NCBI GenBank assembly: GCA_903877095.1
Contig: CAIRCP010000243.1
Span: forward strand, 1-50,636
Source: an uncultured Actinomycetes bacterium
GTDB lineage: Bacteria > Actinomycetota > Actinomycetes > Mycobacteriales > Mycobacteriaceae
Direction of reading: 5' to 3'
DNA: 50,636 nt
Positions within the stretch are counted from its first letter, which is position 1. Each line of letters opens with the position of its first letter. Position numbers and translations under genes: made by a program. Of this stretch, positions 38,755 to 48,302 are shown one piece after another. The notes below the pieces were generated by a model. It was not told the origin of the DNA. It saw nothing but the letters and a program-made list of their open reading frames with translations, and searched no databases.

Positions 38755-39969
38755 CTACTTCAGTTCCGCCGAGCTGAGTCCCAGCAGCCGCCGCGCAACC
38801 ACCAGCAGCTGAATCTGCTGGGTGCCCTCGAAGATGTCGAGAATCTTGGAATCCCGTGCCCACTTCTCCAGCAGGGTCTGCTCGGAATAGCCTGTGGTAC
38901 CGGCCAATTCGACGGACTTGAGCGTGATGTCGCTGCCGACCCGGGCGGCCTTGGCCTTGCCCATCGAGGCCTCTTTGGAGTTGGGGATGCCGTTGTCGGC
39001 CTGCCACGCCGAGCGCAGGGTCAGCAGGTAGGCGGCCTCCCATTCGGCCTCCATGCGCAGGAATTCCGCGGCCGGTGCACTCTGGGCGTGGGTCGGCTTG
39101 TCGTAGGAGATCTCCACGCCGGCCTCGGTCAGGATCTTGCGCAGTTCCTCCAATGCGGCGCGGCCCACGCCGAGGGCCATCGCGGCCACGATCGGGCGGG
39201 TGTTGTCGAAGGTCTCCATCACGCCGGCAAAGCCCTTCTCCACCTGGATCTCCGGGCTGCCGAGCAGGTTCTCCTTGGGGATGCGGGCGTTCTCGAAGCG
39301 AATGGCCGCGGTGTCGGAGGCTTTGATCCCGAGCTTGTGCTCGAGTCGTTCGACGGTGACGCCGGGATGCTCCCGCGGCACGACGAACGACTTGATCGCC
39401 GCCCGGCCCTTGGACTTGTCCAGCGTCGCCCAGACCACGATGTGGCTGGCCCGGGCACCGGCGGTGACGTAGATCTTCTCGCCGTTGATGACGTATTCGT
39501 CGCCGTCGAGCACCGCCGTCGTCGACACCGCCGCGGAATCCGAACCGAAGGACGGCTCGGTGATGGCCATCGCGGCCCAGATGCCCGTGCCGAGGTGCTT
39601 GAGTTGCTCGTCGGTGGCCACCCCGGAGATCGCGGCGTTGCCCAGCCCCTGCCGTGGGATCGACAGCATCAGTCCGACATCGCCCCAGGAGACTTCGAGG
39701 GCGTTCAGCATCGCGGACATGTTGCCGCCGTTGATGTTTCCCTTCGGACCCCCGTCGCTGTCGCGGAACGCCTCGGTACCGGCGAACGAGATGGTCTTGG
39801 CGTCCGAGATGCCCTCGAACAGGCTGGAAATGGTGTCGAGCTCGACCGGGTAGGCGTGCTCGTTGAGGTCGTACTTGCGGGAAATCGGGCGGAAGATCTC
39901 CGCGGCGCCTTTGTGTCCCATCTCGATGACGGCTTCGAGCTTGCGGGGGAGTTCCAGATTGATTGCCAT
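38755..39969 (-). CDS. fadE23: Acyl-CoA dehydrogenase FadE23
   Basis: A 404-residue acyl-CoA dehydrogenase. WAAMAITEPSFGSDSAAVSTTAVLDGDEYVINGEKIYVT is the FAD/acyl region; ILDIFEGTQQIQLLVVARRLLG contains the expected catalytic Glu and C-terminal helix. It follows fadE24 by 29 bases, matching M. tuberculosis Rv3139-Rv3140. Paired FadE proteins in mycobacteria form alpha2-beta2 enzymes, so FadE23 and FadE24 likely work as one complex in fatty-acid or sterol side-chain oxidation. Confidence 0.92.
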   Translation of the reverse strand: MAINLELPRKLEAVIEMGHKGAAEIFRPISRKYDLNEHAYPVELDTISSLFEGISDAKTISFAGTEAFRDSDGGPKGNINGGNMSAMLNALEVSWGDVGLMLSIPRQGLGNAAISGVATDEQLKHLGTGIWAAMAITEPSFGSDSAAVSTTAVLDGDEYVINGEKIYVTAGARASHIVVWATLDKSKGRAAIKSFVVPREHPGVTVERLEHKLGIKASDTAAIRFENARIPKENLLGSPEIQVEKGFAGVMETFDNTRPIVAAMALGVGRAALEELRKILTEAGVEISYDKPTHAQSAPAAEFLRMEAEWEAAYLLTLRSAWQADNGIPNSKEASMGKAKAARVGSDITLKSVELAGTTGYSEQTLLEKWARDSKILDIFEGTQQIQLLVVARRLLGLSSAELK

Positions 39970-39998
39970 GAGCGTCTTTCTATTCGCGAGATCGAGAC

Positions 39999-41405
39999 TT
40001 AAAGGACCACGACACCTTCGGCGATGCCGATGGCCCGCAGATCGCGGTACCAGCGCTCCACCGGGTGTTCCTTGGTGAATCCGTGGCCGCCGAGCAACTG
40101 CACGCCGTCGAGGCCGATCTGCATGCCCTTGTCGGTGCCCATCTTCTTGGCCAGCGCGGCTTCGCGGGCGAACGGCAGACCCTGATCGGCGCGGGCAGCC
40201 CCGCGCCAGGTGATCAGCCGCAGGCCGTCGAGTTCGATGGCGATGTTGGCGCACATGAATGCCACCGCCTGCCGGCGGGCGATCGGCTCGCCGAACGCCT
40301 CCCGCTCCTTGACGTAGGGAATCACATAGTCCAGCACCGCATGTGAGGTGCCGACGGCCAGCGCTGCCCAGCCGAGCCGGGACAGCGCGATGGCTTCGGA
40401 ATAGTCACGGGCATAGTCGCTGTCGGCAGCGTCGTTCCCGCCCAGTCGGGCCGACAGCGGCACCGACACCTTGTCCAGTTCGATCCGTCCCAGGGCGGCG
40501 GCGCGCAGGCCCATGCTGCGATCGGCCTTGACGGTCAGCCCGACGGTGTCGGCCTCAACGATGAACAGGGCGGGCTTACCGTTGAGTTGTGCTGCGATGA
40601 CGAACAATTCAGCGTCGGCGGCCGCGGGTACCAGGGACTTGACCCCGTCGAGGCGGTAGCCGCTGGGGGTGCGCACCGCGGTGGTCTTAAGCATGGTCGG
40701 GTCGAACAGCGGGTGCGGTTCGGCGATGGCCAGGCACGCTTGCGGCACGTTTTCCCCGGCGAATTCCTTGAGGTAGGTGGCCTGCTGGTCGGCGGTTCCC
40801 CAGTGAGTCAGCGCGGAGGCCACCCCGCCGGGGGCCAGGATGGGCAGGGCCAGGCCCATGTCGCCGTAGGAAAGCGCCTCGGCCACCAGTGCGTTGGTGA
40901 CGGTGGTGCGCTGCTCGGCGATACCGTCGAAGTCCTCGGGCACCGTGAGCGCGGTGACGCCGAGTTCGGCGGCCCTGGCGATCAGGTCGGCCGGGTAGGT
41001 GGCGGCGTCGTCGGCGTCGCGGGCGGCGGGCCGCAGGATCTCCTCGGCGAACTGCTTCACCGTCTCGACGATCATCCGCTGGTCGTCGTCGGGGGTCAGA
41101 TCGAAGTAGTCGGCCGTGCTCGGTGCCAAGCGCGTCGCCGGCTTGCCCAGTCCCTGGATCTTCTTGAACTGCCGGGTCGAGGCTCCGGCGGCCGAGAAGC
41201 CGTGCTTGACGCCGAACTTCAGCGCCCGGTTGAGCGGGTCGCGCAGGTTGTGCCGGTCCAGGAATTCCTGGCCCAGCAGCGGGGAGAGCAGGCCCATGCC
41301 GAGGTCGATGGGTGTCCGCTTGCCGCGGAACTGGCCGACGGCGCTGTCCCGCGCACGCGCGCTGGGTTTGGCCGATGAGGCCTTGGACGGGAGCGTATTG
41401 GTCAT
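39999..41405 (-). CDS. fadE24: Acyl-CoA dehydrogenase FadE24
   Basis: A 468-residue acyl-CoA dehydrogenase-like protein with an N-terminal extension of ~90 residues before the core (DLTPDDDQRMIVETVKQFAEEIL). ACLAIAEPHPLFDPTMLKTTAV replaces the usual T-E-P-x-x-G-S-D region, so FAD binding may be altered; the C-terminus ends soon after IGIAEG. These features suit the non-canonical partner of a heteromeric ACAD. GAGG lies upstream of the ATG. Control is probably through the palindrome at 41452. Confidence 0.92.
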   Translation of the reverse strand: MTNTLPSKASSAKPSARARDSAVGQFRGKRTPIDLGMGLLSPLLGQEFLDRHNLRDPLNRALKFGVKHGFSAAGASTRQFKKIQGLGKPATRLAPSTADYFDLTPDDDQRMIVETVKQFAEEILRPAARDADDAATYPADLIARAAELGVTALTVPEDFDGIAEQRTTVTNALVAEALSYGDMGLALPILAPGGVASALTHWGTADQQATYLKEFAGENVPQACLAIAEPHPLFDPTMLKTTAVRTPSGYRLDGVKSLVPAAADAELFVIAAQLNGKPALFIVEADTVGLTVKADRSMGLRAAALGRIELDKVSVPLSARLGGNDAADSDYARDYSEAIALSRLGWAALAVGTSHAVLDYVIPYVKEREAFGEPIARRQAVAFMCANIAIELDGLRLITWRGAARADQGLPFAREAALAKKMGTDKGMQIGLDGVQLLGGHGFTKEHPVERWYRDLRAIGIAEGVVVL

Positions 41406-41448
41406 CGCGACTGCCTCACGGGAGGAGCGGAAAGGATGCTGAGGACCC

Positions 41449-41470
41449 TATCTTACTCCGGAGTAAGGTA
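41449..41470. promoter_or_regulatory. 16-bp perfect palindrome over the fadE24 promoter
   Basis: CTTACTCCGGAGTAAG (41452-41467) is a perfect palindrome, extended by TA/TA beyond one mismatched pair. On the minus strand it overlaps TAAGAT (41455-41450), a plausible -10 about 45 bases upstream of fadE24. A bound regulator, likely TetR-type, would block transcription. No regulator gene lies next to it. Confidence 0.7.
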
Positions 41471-41488
41471 GCCGCTCTGTAAGCAAGG

Positions 41489-42274
41489 TCACAGCCTGGC
41501 GAGGACCTCTGAGTGCAGCAGACCGTTTGTGGCGACCGCGCTCCCGCCGTGCGGGCCGGCGTTTCCGGAAAGGTCGGTGAATTCGCCGCCGGCCTCGCGC
41601 ACCAAGACGTCCAGCGGCGCCAGATCCCACAGCTTGACCTCCGGTTCGACGGCGATGTCCACCGCGCCCTCGGCCACCAGGCAGTAGGAATAGAAGTCGC
41701 CGTAGGCGCGCATCCGCCACACCCCGTCGATCAGATCGAGGAACCGCTCGCGAGTGGCCGGCTCCCACTCCGTGGTCAAGTCGGAGAACGACAGGCTCGC
41801 CGAACTCAGGTCGGCCACCGCCGACACCGACAGCCGGCGCGGCGCTGACGCATCGAAGGTGCTGTGTGCACCCAGCCCCGTTCCCGCCCACCAGCGCCGG
41901 TTCAGCGCCGGGGCGCTGACCACACCCACTGTGGGCACGCCGTCTTCCAGGAGCGCAATCAGACTGGCCCACAACGGAACTCCGCGAACGAAGTTCTTGG
42001 TGCCGTCGATCGGGTCGATGACCCACTGGCGCCCGCTGAACACCGGTGTGCCGCCTTCTTCCTCACCGAGAATCGAATCGCCGGGGCGCTCGGCGGCCAG
42101 GACTTCGCGGACCGTCGCCTCGACGGCCTGGTCGGCGTCGGTGACCGGGGTGAGGTCGGGCTTCTGGTCGACTCGCAGGTCCATTGCTCCGAATCTCGCC
42201 ATGGTGATGGCATCGGCGGCGTCGGCCAGTGCCAACGCCAATTCCAGATCCCGCGCTACGCCTTCGGTCGTCAT
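41489..42274 (-). CDS. hisN: Inositol-monophosphatase-family histidinol-phosphatase (HisN/Rv3137-like)
   Basis: A 261-residue Mg-dependent phosphatase. [15 protein letters not shown] (first metal motif) and [15 protein letters not shown] (second) are the family motifs. In M. tuberculosis the equivalent gene next to fadE24 (Rv3137) is assigned to histidinol-phosphate dephosphorylation in His synthesis; inositol-1-phosphatase activity is an alternative. The ATG at 42274 is only 23 bases from the divergent gene at 42298. Confidence 0.88.
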   Translation of the reverse strand: MTTEGVARDLELALALADAADAITMARFGAMDLRVDQKPDLTPVTDADQAVEATVREVLAAERPGDSILGEEEGGTPVFSGRQWVIDPIDGTKNFVRGVPLWASLIALLEDGVPTVGVVSAPALNRRWWAGTGLGAHSTFDASAPRRLSVSAVADLSSASLSFSDLTTEWEPATRERFLDLIDGVWRMRAYGDFYSYCLVAEGAVDIAVEPEVKLWDLAPLDVLVREAGGEFTDLSGNAGPHGGSAVATNGLLHSEVLARL

Positions 42275-42285
42275 GGGTGCAGTCC

Positions 42286-42291
42286 TACCAT
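42286..42291 (+). promoter_or_regulatory. -10 box for a leaderless mRNA
   Basis: TACCAT lies six bases before the ATG at 42298 in a 23-base divergent region, placing the transcription start at or next to the start codon. Confidence 0.5.
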
Positions 42292-42297
42292 GGGTCG

Positions 42298-42645
42298 ATG
42301 ATGAATCTCGTGTGGCTGCTGATGATCCTCGCCGCGCTGGCACTACTGATCGTGCCGATGATCCGGGCGCGCCGCGGGCCGCGCGGGGAGATGCTGCGCG
42401 GCACACTGCTGGTGACCGGCATCAGCGGTTCGAAGTCGGGACCGGACAGTTCGGGACAGCAACTCGTGACCATCACCGGAGTTATCAACGGCCCGACGCT
42501 CAACGAACATGTGGTGTACCAGCAGATGGCGGTCGACCCGGCAGCCTCCCCGACGACGGGCCAGCTCATCGGCGTGGTCTATTCGCCGAAGAACCCGGAC
42601 AACTGGTTCTTCGCGCCGCCGGAGGCGCAGCTGCCACCGGCGTAG
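42298..42645 (+). CDS. Small conserved membrane-anchored protein (Rv3136A-like)
   Basis: A 115-residue protein with one N-terminal membrane helix ([19 protein letters not shown]) followed by a basic stop-transfer (RARRGPRG) and a soluble beta-rich domain ([38 protein letters not shown]). Function unknown. Two ATGs in succession (42298, 42301) are possible starts; a promoter six bases upstream suggests leaderless translation. It ends four bases before the convergent fprA stop. Equivalence to Rv3136A rests on position and size. Confidence 0.75.
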   Translation: MMNLVWLLMILAALALLIVPMIRARRGPRGEMLRGTLLVTGISGSKSGPDSSGQQLVTITGVINGPTLNEHVVYQQMAVDPAASPTTGQLIGVVYSPKNPDNWFFAPPEAQLPPA

Positions 42646-42649
42646 CGGT

Positions 42650-44041
42650 CTAACCGTGCCCGACGCGCAGCATGTCGGCGACGCTGACCAGCTTGACCCG
42701 CGGGCGGTTGTGCGGTTCGCCGGCTCCGCGCTCATGGGCGTCGATGAGCCGCCAGTGATCGTCGGTGACGAGCCTGGGCTGGCGTTCCAGCAGCCACCCG
42801 GCCAGTTCGTCGGCGTACCCCGGCGTCACGTCGGGCAGCTGGGCGCCGGTCAGGTCGGCGACCAGCGTGTTCACCGTGTCCTGGGAGTCGCTCTTGTTGG
42901 TGCCGATCACCCCGGATGGACCGCGTTTGATCCAGCCGACGACATAATCCTTCTCGCGGTCGGTGATCCTGCCGTCGGTGTGCGGGATGGTGCCGGAGCG
43001 CTCGTCGAACGGCAGGCCCGGGAGGGCCACGCCGCGGTACCCGACGGCCCGCACCACCAACTGGGCGGGCAGGGTCGCGCGCTGGCCGGTGTCGCGGGCC
43101 ACCATCCGGCCGGCCTCGTCGGTGAAGAGCTCGTTGCGGCCGAGCACGATGGCCTCGACGGCATCGTTGCCGGTGATCTCGATGGGGGAGGTGTAGAACC
43201 GGAAGACGATGCGCCGGTTGCCTTCTCGCTGTTCATCTGCGGAGGTCTTCGCCGCTGTTCTTTCCGAGTAGCCGCGCAGCACCTTGATGTTGGCGGCGGT
43301 GGCCTTGCCGGCGGCCGCGGCATCCTCGTCGGTGATGCCGTCGAGGTCGGCCGGGTCGACGATCACGTCGACGCCGTCGAGTTCGCCGAGTTCACGCAGT
43401 TCCAGCGTGGTGAACGCGCCTTCGAGGGGGCCGCGCCGCCCGGCGATCACCACCTCGGAAACCCCGCGCTGGTGCAGCGACTCCAGCGCATGGTCGGCGA
43501 TGTCGGTGGCGGCAAGCACGTCCGGGTCGGTCACCAGGATGCGCGCGACGTCGATGGCGACATTGCCGTTGCCGATGACCACCGCCCGGCCGGTAGAAAC
43601 GTCCGGTGCCATCTCGGCGAAGTGCGGGTGGGCGTTGTACCAGCCGACGAAGTCCACCGCCGCGACGCTGCCGGGCAGATCCTCACCCGGGATGCCCAGG
43701 GCCCGGTCGGACTGGGTACCCACCGCGTAGACAACCGCGTCGTAACGCTGCGCCAGGTCATCGGCGGAGACGTCGCGTCCCACCGCGATATTGCCGAAGA
43801 AACGGAACCGCGGATCGGCCGCCGTCTTCTCGAACGTCCGGCTCACCGACTTGATCTTGGGGTGATCGGGAGCCACTCCCGAGCGCACCAAACCCCAAGG
43901 GGTGGGAAGCATTTCGAGCATGTCGATGTGGACTCCCGGGCCGCCGGCGGCCACCGACTCATCGGCGAAACGCAGTAGGGAAGCGGCGGTGAAATAGCCG
44001 GAGGGACCGGCTCCGACGATGGCGACGTAGTAGGGACGCAT
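42650..44041 (-). CDS. fprA: NADPH-ferredoxin reductase FprA
   Basis: A 463-residue adrenodoxin-reductase-like flavoprotein. VAIVGAGPSGYFTAASLL is the FAD motif, EMLPTPWGLVRSGVAPDHPKIKSV the family hallmark, and VVIGNGNVAIDVARIL the NADPH site; GWIKRGPSGVIGTNKSD is conserved near the C-terminus. It feeds electrons from NADPH to ferredoxins, for example for cytochrome P450s. Divergent from prfB with 48 bases between, as Rv3106 and Rv3105c are in M. tuberculosis. Confidence 0.95.
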   Translation of the reverse strand: MRPYYVAIVGAGPSGYFTAASLLRFADESVAAGGPGVHIDMLEMLPTPWGLVRSGVAPDHPKIKSVSRTFEKTAADPRFRFFGNIAVGRDVSADDLAQRYDAVVYAVGTQSDRALGIPGEDLPGSVAAVDFVGWYNAHPHFAEMAPDVSTGRAVVIGNGNVAIDVARILVTDPDVLAATDIADHALESLHQRGVSEVVIAGRRGPLEGAFTTLELRELGELDGVDVIVDPADLDGITDEDAAAAGKATAANIKVLRGYSERTAAKTSADEQREGNRRIVFRFYTSPIEITGNDAVEAIVLGRNELFTDEAGRMVARDTGQRATLPAQLVVRAVGYRGVALPGLPFDERSGTIPHTDGRITDREKDYVVGWIKRGPSGVIGTNKSDSQDTVNTLVADLTGAQLPDVTPGYADELAGWLLERQPRLVTDDHWRLIDAHERGAGEPHNRPRVKLVSVADMLRVGHG

Positions 44042-44047
44042 CCTGGG

Positions 44048-44081
44048 ATGGTAATCACCACAGCGGCGCCGCCGGTAACCT
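44048..44081. promoter_or_regulatory. Divergent leaderless promoters of fprA and prfB
   Basis: On the minus strand TACCAT (44053-44048) is six bases before the fprA ATG; on the plus strand TAACCT (44076-44081) is eight bases before the prfB GTG. Both -10 boxes fit within 48 bases, so the two polymerase sites must overlap, and neither gene has a Shine-Dalgarno sequence. Confidence 0.6.
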
Positions 44082-44089
44082 GAGACCCC

Positions 44090-45211
44090 GTGGACCTGGA
44101 TCGACAGTCGGATATCGCTGCCCTTGACACCACCTTGACGACGGTGGAGCGGGTGCTCGACATCGATGCCCTGCGAGCCCGGATCACCCAGCTCGAACAG
44201 GACGCTTCAGACCCGAGTCTGTGGGACGACCAAACCCACGCCCAGAAGGTGACCAGTGAGCTCTCTCACGCCCAGGGCGAGTTGCGCCGGGTGGAGGGTC
44301 TGCGCGGCCGCCTCGCCGACCTTCCGGTGCTCTACGAGATGGCCGCCGAAGAAGGAGGAGCAGAGGGCGACTCTGCGCTCGCCGAGGCCGACGCCGAACT
44401 CAAGGCTCTGCAGACCGAAATCGAGGCGCTCGAAGTCCGCACCCTGCTCGCCGGGGAGTACGACGAGCGCGAGGCCCTGGTCACCATCCGCTCCGGGGCC
44501 GGCGGGGTGGACGCCGCCGACTGGGCCGAGATGCTGATGCGGATGTACATCAGGTGGGCAGAACAACACGGCTACCCCGTTGAGGTGTTTGACACGTCCT
44601 ACGCCGAAGAGGCCGGCATCAAGAGCGCGACGTTCGCGGTGCACAACCCGTTCGCCTACGGAACGCTGTCGGTGGAGCAGGGCACCCACCGATTGGTGCG
44701 AATCAGCCCCTTTGACAACCAGAATCGCCGGCAGACCTCGTTCGCTGAAGTCGAGGTGCTGCCGGTCGTGGAGACCACCGACCACATCGAGATCCCCGAG
44801 ACCGAGATCCGCGTCGACGTCTACCGCTCCAGCGGACCCGGCGGTCAGTCGGTCAACACCACCGACTCCGCGGTTCGACTCACCCACATCCCCACCGGTA
44901 TCGTGGTGACTTGCCAGAACGAGAAATCGCAATTGCAGAACAAGGTTTCTGCGATGCGGGTGCTCCAGGCCAAACTGCTGGAACGCAAGCGGCAGGAGGA
45001 GCGCGCCGAACTCGACGCCCTGAAGGGCGACGGGGGCGCATCCTGGGGAAACCAGATGCGGTCCTACGTTCTGCACCCCTACCAAATGGTCAAGGATCTG
45101 CGCACCGAGTACGAGGTCGGTAATCCTTCGGCGGTACTGGATGGGGACATTGACGGATTCCTTGAGGCCGGAATCCGGTGGCGTAACCGACGAGATGACG
45201 AAGACGACTGA
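44090..45211 (+). CDS. prfB: Peptide chain release factor 2
   Basis: A 373-residue class I release factor. The stop-codon reading tripeptide is SPF (RISPFDNQ), the RF2 type that reads UGA and UAA; the catalytic GGQ loop is [10 protein letters not shown]. The frame is continuous, so the autoregulatory frameshift of E. coli prfB is absent. It starts at a GTG and is probably leaderless. It leads the block mscS-(Pro-rich)-ftsE-ftsX-smpB. Confidence 0.97.
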   Translation: MDLDRQSDIAALDTTLTTVERVLDIDALRARITQLEQDASDPSLWDDQTHAQKVTSELSHAQGELRRVEGLRGRLADLPVLYEMAAEEGGAEGDSALAEADAELKALQTEIEALEVRTLLAGEYDEREALVTIRSGAGGVDAADWAEMLMRMYIRWAEQHGYPVEVFDTSYAEEAGIKSATFAVHNPFAYGTLSVEQGTHRLVRISPFDNQNRRQTSFAEVEVLPVVETTDHIEIPETEIRVDVYRSSGPGGQSVNTTDSAVRLTHIPTGIVVTCQNEKSQLQNKVSAMRVLQAKLLERKRQEERAELDALKGDGGASWGNQMRSYVLHPYQMVKDLRTEYEVGNPSAVLDGDIDGFLEAGIRWRNRRDDEDD

Positions 45212-46199
45212 GCTGGTGGCCTATGCCACGACGACCTACCCACGGGGATTCCCGGTGGGCAACCCCCTTGCCGGCCGCTGGCATGATTTCTGGCACGGCG
45301 ACATCGGCGAATGGATTCTGACCCGCGGACTCCACATCGCGCTGCTGCTGATCGGCGGCCTGCTGGCGGCCCGGTTCATCAGCTGGCTGGCGGCGCGGAT
45401 CAGCCGCCGCATCGACGATGACTTCCAGCAGAGCGACGCGCTGGTGCGCTCGGAGAGTGCCAAGCACCGCCAAGCGGTGGCCTCGGTGATCTCCTACCTG
45501 GCGATCGCCCTGCTCGGGGTGATGGTGGTGGTCGAGATCACCGATGTGCTGGCCGTCCCGATCGGCTCGCTGGTGGCCCCGGCGGCGGTGCTGGGCGCTG
45601 CTCTCGGTTTCGGTGCGCAGCGGGTGGTCCAGGATCTGCTCAGCGGCTTCTTCATCATCACCGAGAAGCAGTACGGTGTCGGCGACCTGGTGGAGCTCAC
45701 CCTCGGGGCCGCCAACGACGCGATGGGCACCGTGGAGGACGTCACGCTGCGGGTGACCAAACTGCGTACGTCCGACGGCGAGATGTACACGATCCCCAAC
45801 GGTCAGATCATGAAGACGCTCAACCTGTCCAAGGACTGGGCGCGCGCCGTAATCGACATCCCGGTGCCCAGTTCGGCCGACTTGAACCTGGTCAACGACG
45901 TCCTGCATCACGTATGCGAGGCCGCCCCCTACGATCCGGAAATGCGTGACCTGCTGCTCGACAAGCCCCAGGTGATGGGCGTGGAGAGCATCGAGGTGGA
46001 CACAGTGAATCTGCGGATGGTGGCCCGGACCCTGCCGGGTAAGCAATTCGAAGTGGGCCGGCGGCTTCGGCTGCTGGTGGTCGGTTCGCTGGCCCGCGCC
46101 GGCATCGCGACCGACCATGAGTACAACCCATTGGTCGGCGCGCACCCGGCAACCGTCGGCGGGCCTGACAAGGAAACCCAGGGACCGGTGCAGCGATGA
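45195..46199 (+). CDS. MscS-family mechanosensitive channel (Rv3104c-like)
   Basis: A 334-residue membrane protein. Helices are at [39 protein letters not shown] and the pore helix [26 protein letters not shown], followed by the MscS beta domain ([46 protein letters not shown]). It would open on membrane tension and release solutes. The ATG at 45195 lies inside the prfB end (17-base overlap); a GTG at 45216 is an alternative. Confidence 0.85.
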   Translation: MTKTTELVAYATTTYPRGFPVGNPLAGRWHDFWHGDIGEWILTRGLHIALLLIGGLLAARFISWLAARISRRIDDDFQQSDALVRSESAKHRQAVASVISYLAIALLGVMVVVEITDVLAVPIGSLVAPAAVLGAALGFGAQRVVQDLLSGFFIITEKQYGVGDLVELTLGAANDAMGTVEDVTLRVTKLRTSDGEMYTIPNGQIMKTLNLSKDWARAVIDIPVPSSADLNLVNDVLHHVCEAAPYDPEMRDLLLDKPQVMGVESIEVDTVNLRMVARTLPGKQFEVGRRLRLLVVGSLARAGIATDHEYNPLVGAHPATVGGPDKETQGPVQR

Positions 46200-46681
46200 G
46201 ATCGACCAATGCGCGGGAGGGTCGCGGCTGGCCCGGCTACATCTTCGGCGGACGGGTGCGCACGACCACCGCCGCCCTGCTGATCGCGTTCTGCGCGATC
46301 TGGTGGCTCTACGAGACCTACGAGCCGGTGCCGTCGCCGCAGCAGGTGCCGGCCAGCGAGGTCGTCCCGCCGGGATTCATCCCCGATCCCGACTACACCT
46401 GGGCGCCGCGCACCGACGTCCAGCGCCACACCCCGACGACGACCACCGCGCCGCCGTCCACCACCCCGCCGTCCACCATCCCGACCAGCCCCACCGCGCC
46501 GCCCGAGGCCCCGAGCAGCACGCCGATTGAACCGGGGGCGCCGTCGTCGCCGCCTGCACCGGAGACATCGCCGGCGCCCGCGGAGCCGCCCCGGGCCACC
46601 GGGTCGCCGGGTCCAAGCACGGTCGAGCGGCCGAGCCCGGCGGCCGGCCCGTCCCCCGCTGCGGTGTCGCCACCGCAGTAG
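46196..46681 (+). CDS. Pro/Thr-rich membrane-anchored protein (Rv3103c-like)
   Basis: A 161-residue protein with one helix (TTTAALLIAFCAIWWLYETY, ~23-42), then an extended periplasmic part made almost wholly of Pro, Thr, Ser and Ala, likely a flexible wall-spanning rod. The ATG overlaps the channel stop (ATGA). Position between the MscS-type gene and ftsE matches Rv3103c. It may be involved in envelope or division functions; no domain is recognisable. Confidence 0.75.
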   Translation: MRSTNAREGRGWPGYIFGGRVRTTTAALLIAFCAIWWLYETYEPVPSPQQVPASEVVPPGFIPDPDYTWAPRTDVQRHTPTTTTAPPSTTPPSTIPTSPTAPPEAPSSTPIEPGAPSSPPAPETSPAPAEPPRATGSPGPSTVERPSPAAGPSPAAVSPPQ

Positions 46682-46697
46682 CGGCGGCGTGCCCGGC

Positions 46698-46703
46698 TAC
46701 ACT
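46698..46703 (+). promoter_or_regulatory. Possible internal promoter of ftsE
   Basis: TACACT lies eight bases before a GTG and eleven before the ATG of ftsE in the only gap (about 30 bases) of this block, suggesting that ftsEX-smpB can be transcribed separately. Confidence 0.35.
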
Positions 46704-46714
46704 GGCGAGCCGTG

Positions 46715-47404
46715 ATGATCACCCTCGACCATGTCACCAAGCAGTACAAAGCGTCGGCGCGCCCGGCGCTGGACAACGTGAGCCTCAAGGTCGACAAGGG
46801 CGAGTTCGTCTTCCTGATCGGTCCCTCCGGCTCGGGGAAGTCAACCTTCATGAGCCTGCTGCTGGCTGAGGAGACACCGACCTCCGGTGAGATCCAGGTG
46901 TCGAAGTTCCACGTCAACAAGCTCTCCGGCCGGCACATCCCCAAACTGCGCCAGGTCATCGGCTGCGTGTTCCAGGACTTCCGGCTGCTCCAGCAGAAGA
47001 CGGTCGCCGAGAACGTCGCGTTCGCGCTCGAGGTGATCGGTAAGCAGCCCGACGTGATCAAGAAAGTGGTGCCCGAGGTGCTCGACATGGTGGGGCTCTC
47101 CGGAAAGGCCAGCCGCTTGCCCAATGAGTTGTCCGGGGGTGAGCAACAGCGGGTGGCCATCGCGCGGGCCTTCGTCAACCGTCCCCTCGTGCTGTTGGCC
47201 GACGAGCCGACGGGCAACCTCGACCCGGAGACCAGCCGGGAGATCATGGACCTGCTCGACCGGATCAACCGGACTGGGACGACGGTGCTGATGGCCACCC
47301 ACGACCACCACATCGTCGACTCGATGCGTCAACGGGTGGTGGAGCTGTCCATGGGCCGACTGGTTCGCGACGAACAGTTCGGCGTCTACGGGATGGACCG
47401 CTAG
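46715..47404 (+). CDS. ftsE: Cell-division ATPase FtsE
   Basis: A 229-residue ABC-type ATPase. Walker [11 protein letters not shown]-loop [10 protein letters not shown], signature [15 protein letters not shown], Walker [13 protein letters not shown] and switch MATHDHH are all intact. With FtsX it activates a peptidoglycan hydrolase (RipC in M. tuberculosis) during division. The ATG at 46715 gives the usual [12 protein letters not shown] start; a GTG at 46712 is possible if the mRNA is leaderless. Confidence 0.97.
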   Translation: MITLDHVTKQYKASARPALDNVSLKVDKGEFVFLIGPSGSGKSTFMSLLLAEETPTSGEIQVSKFHVNKLSGRHIPKLRQVIGCVFQDFRLLQQKTVAENVAFALEVIGKQPDVIKKVVPEVLDMVGLSGKASRLPNELSGGEQQRVAIARAFVNRPLVLLADEPTGNLDPETSREIMDLLDRINRTGTTVLMATHDHHIVDSMRQRVVELSMGRLVRDEQFGVYGMDR

Positions 47405-48298
47405 ATGCGCGCCGGGTTCCTCGTCAACGAGGTCGTCACAGGTCTTCGACGCAACGTCACCATGACGATTGCGATGATCCTGACGACGGCCATCTCCATC
47501 GGCCTCTTCGGTGGCGGTCTGCTGGTGGTACGGCTGGCCGACCAATCGCGCAGCATCTACCTCGACCGCGTCGAGAGTCAGGTGTTCCTCAACAACGACG
47601 TGTCGGCGACCGACCCGACCTGCGACGCCGACCCGTGTAAAGCGTTGCGCGCGCAGATCGAATCCCGTGAGGACGTGAAGTCCGTTCGTTTCCTCAACAA
47701 GGACGACGCCTACAACGACGCCGTCACCAAGTTCCCCGAATACAAGGACGTCGCGAGCAAGGATTCGTTCCCGGCGTCGTTCATCGTCAAGCTCAACGAT
47801 CCCGAGCAGCACAAGGATTTTGACGCCGCGATGAGCGGCCAGCCCGGCGTGCTCAACGTGCTCAACCAGAAGGAGCTGATCGACCGGCTCTTCGCGGTGC
47901 TCGACGGGCTGTCCAAGGCCGCGTTCGCCATCGCGGTGGTGCAGGCGGTCAGCGCAATTCTGTTGATCGCGAACATGGTTCAGGTCGCCGCCTACACCCG
48001 TCGCACCGAGATCGGCATCATGCGGATGGTCGGCGCGACCCGCTGGTACACCCAGTTGCCGTTCCTGGTGGAGGCCGTGCTGGCCGCGACAATCGGCGTT
48101 GTGCTCGCCATCGTCGGTCTGATCGTGGTGCGGGCATTGTTTCTGGACAACGCGCTCAGCCAGTTCTACCAAGCCAATCTCATCGCCAGGATCGACTATG
48201 CCGACATCCTCTACATCGCACCGGTGATGTTCGCGGTCGGCGTGGCGATGGCCGCCGTCACCGCCTACGTGACGCTGCGGCTGTACGTGCGGAAGTAA
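47405..48298 (+). CDS. ftsX: Cell-division permease-like protein FtsX
   Basis: A 297-residue four-helix membrane protein. Helix 1 is [23 protein letters not shown]; the large extracellular domain ([30 protein letters not shown] ... ) includes a Cys pair and is the hydrolase-binding part; helices 2-4 follow. [17 protein letters not shown] is the cytoplasmic coupling segment. It begins directly after the ftsE stop (TAGATG), so translation is coupled. Confidence 0.97.
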   Translation: MRAGFLVNEVVTGLRRNVTMTIAMILTTAISIGLFGGGLLVVRLADQSRSIYLDRVESQVFLNNDVSATDPTCDADPCKALRAQIESREDVKSVRFLNKDDAYNDAVTKFPEYKDVASKDSFPASFIVKLNDPEQHKDFDAAMSGQPGVLNVLNQKELIDRLFAVLDGLSKAAFAIAVVQAVSAILLIANMVQVAAYTRRTEIGIMRMVGATRWYTQLPFLVEAVLAATIGVVLAIVGLIVVRALFLDNALSQFYQANLIARIDYADILYIAPVMFAVGVAMAAVTAYVTLRLYVRK

Positions 48299-48302
48299 GC
48301 CG

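Noticed and set aside
44090..45211. Programmed frameshift in prfB
   Set aside because: The reading frame is continuous from the GTG to the stop and no early in-frame UGA is present.
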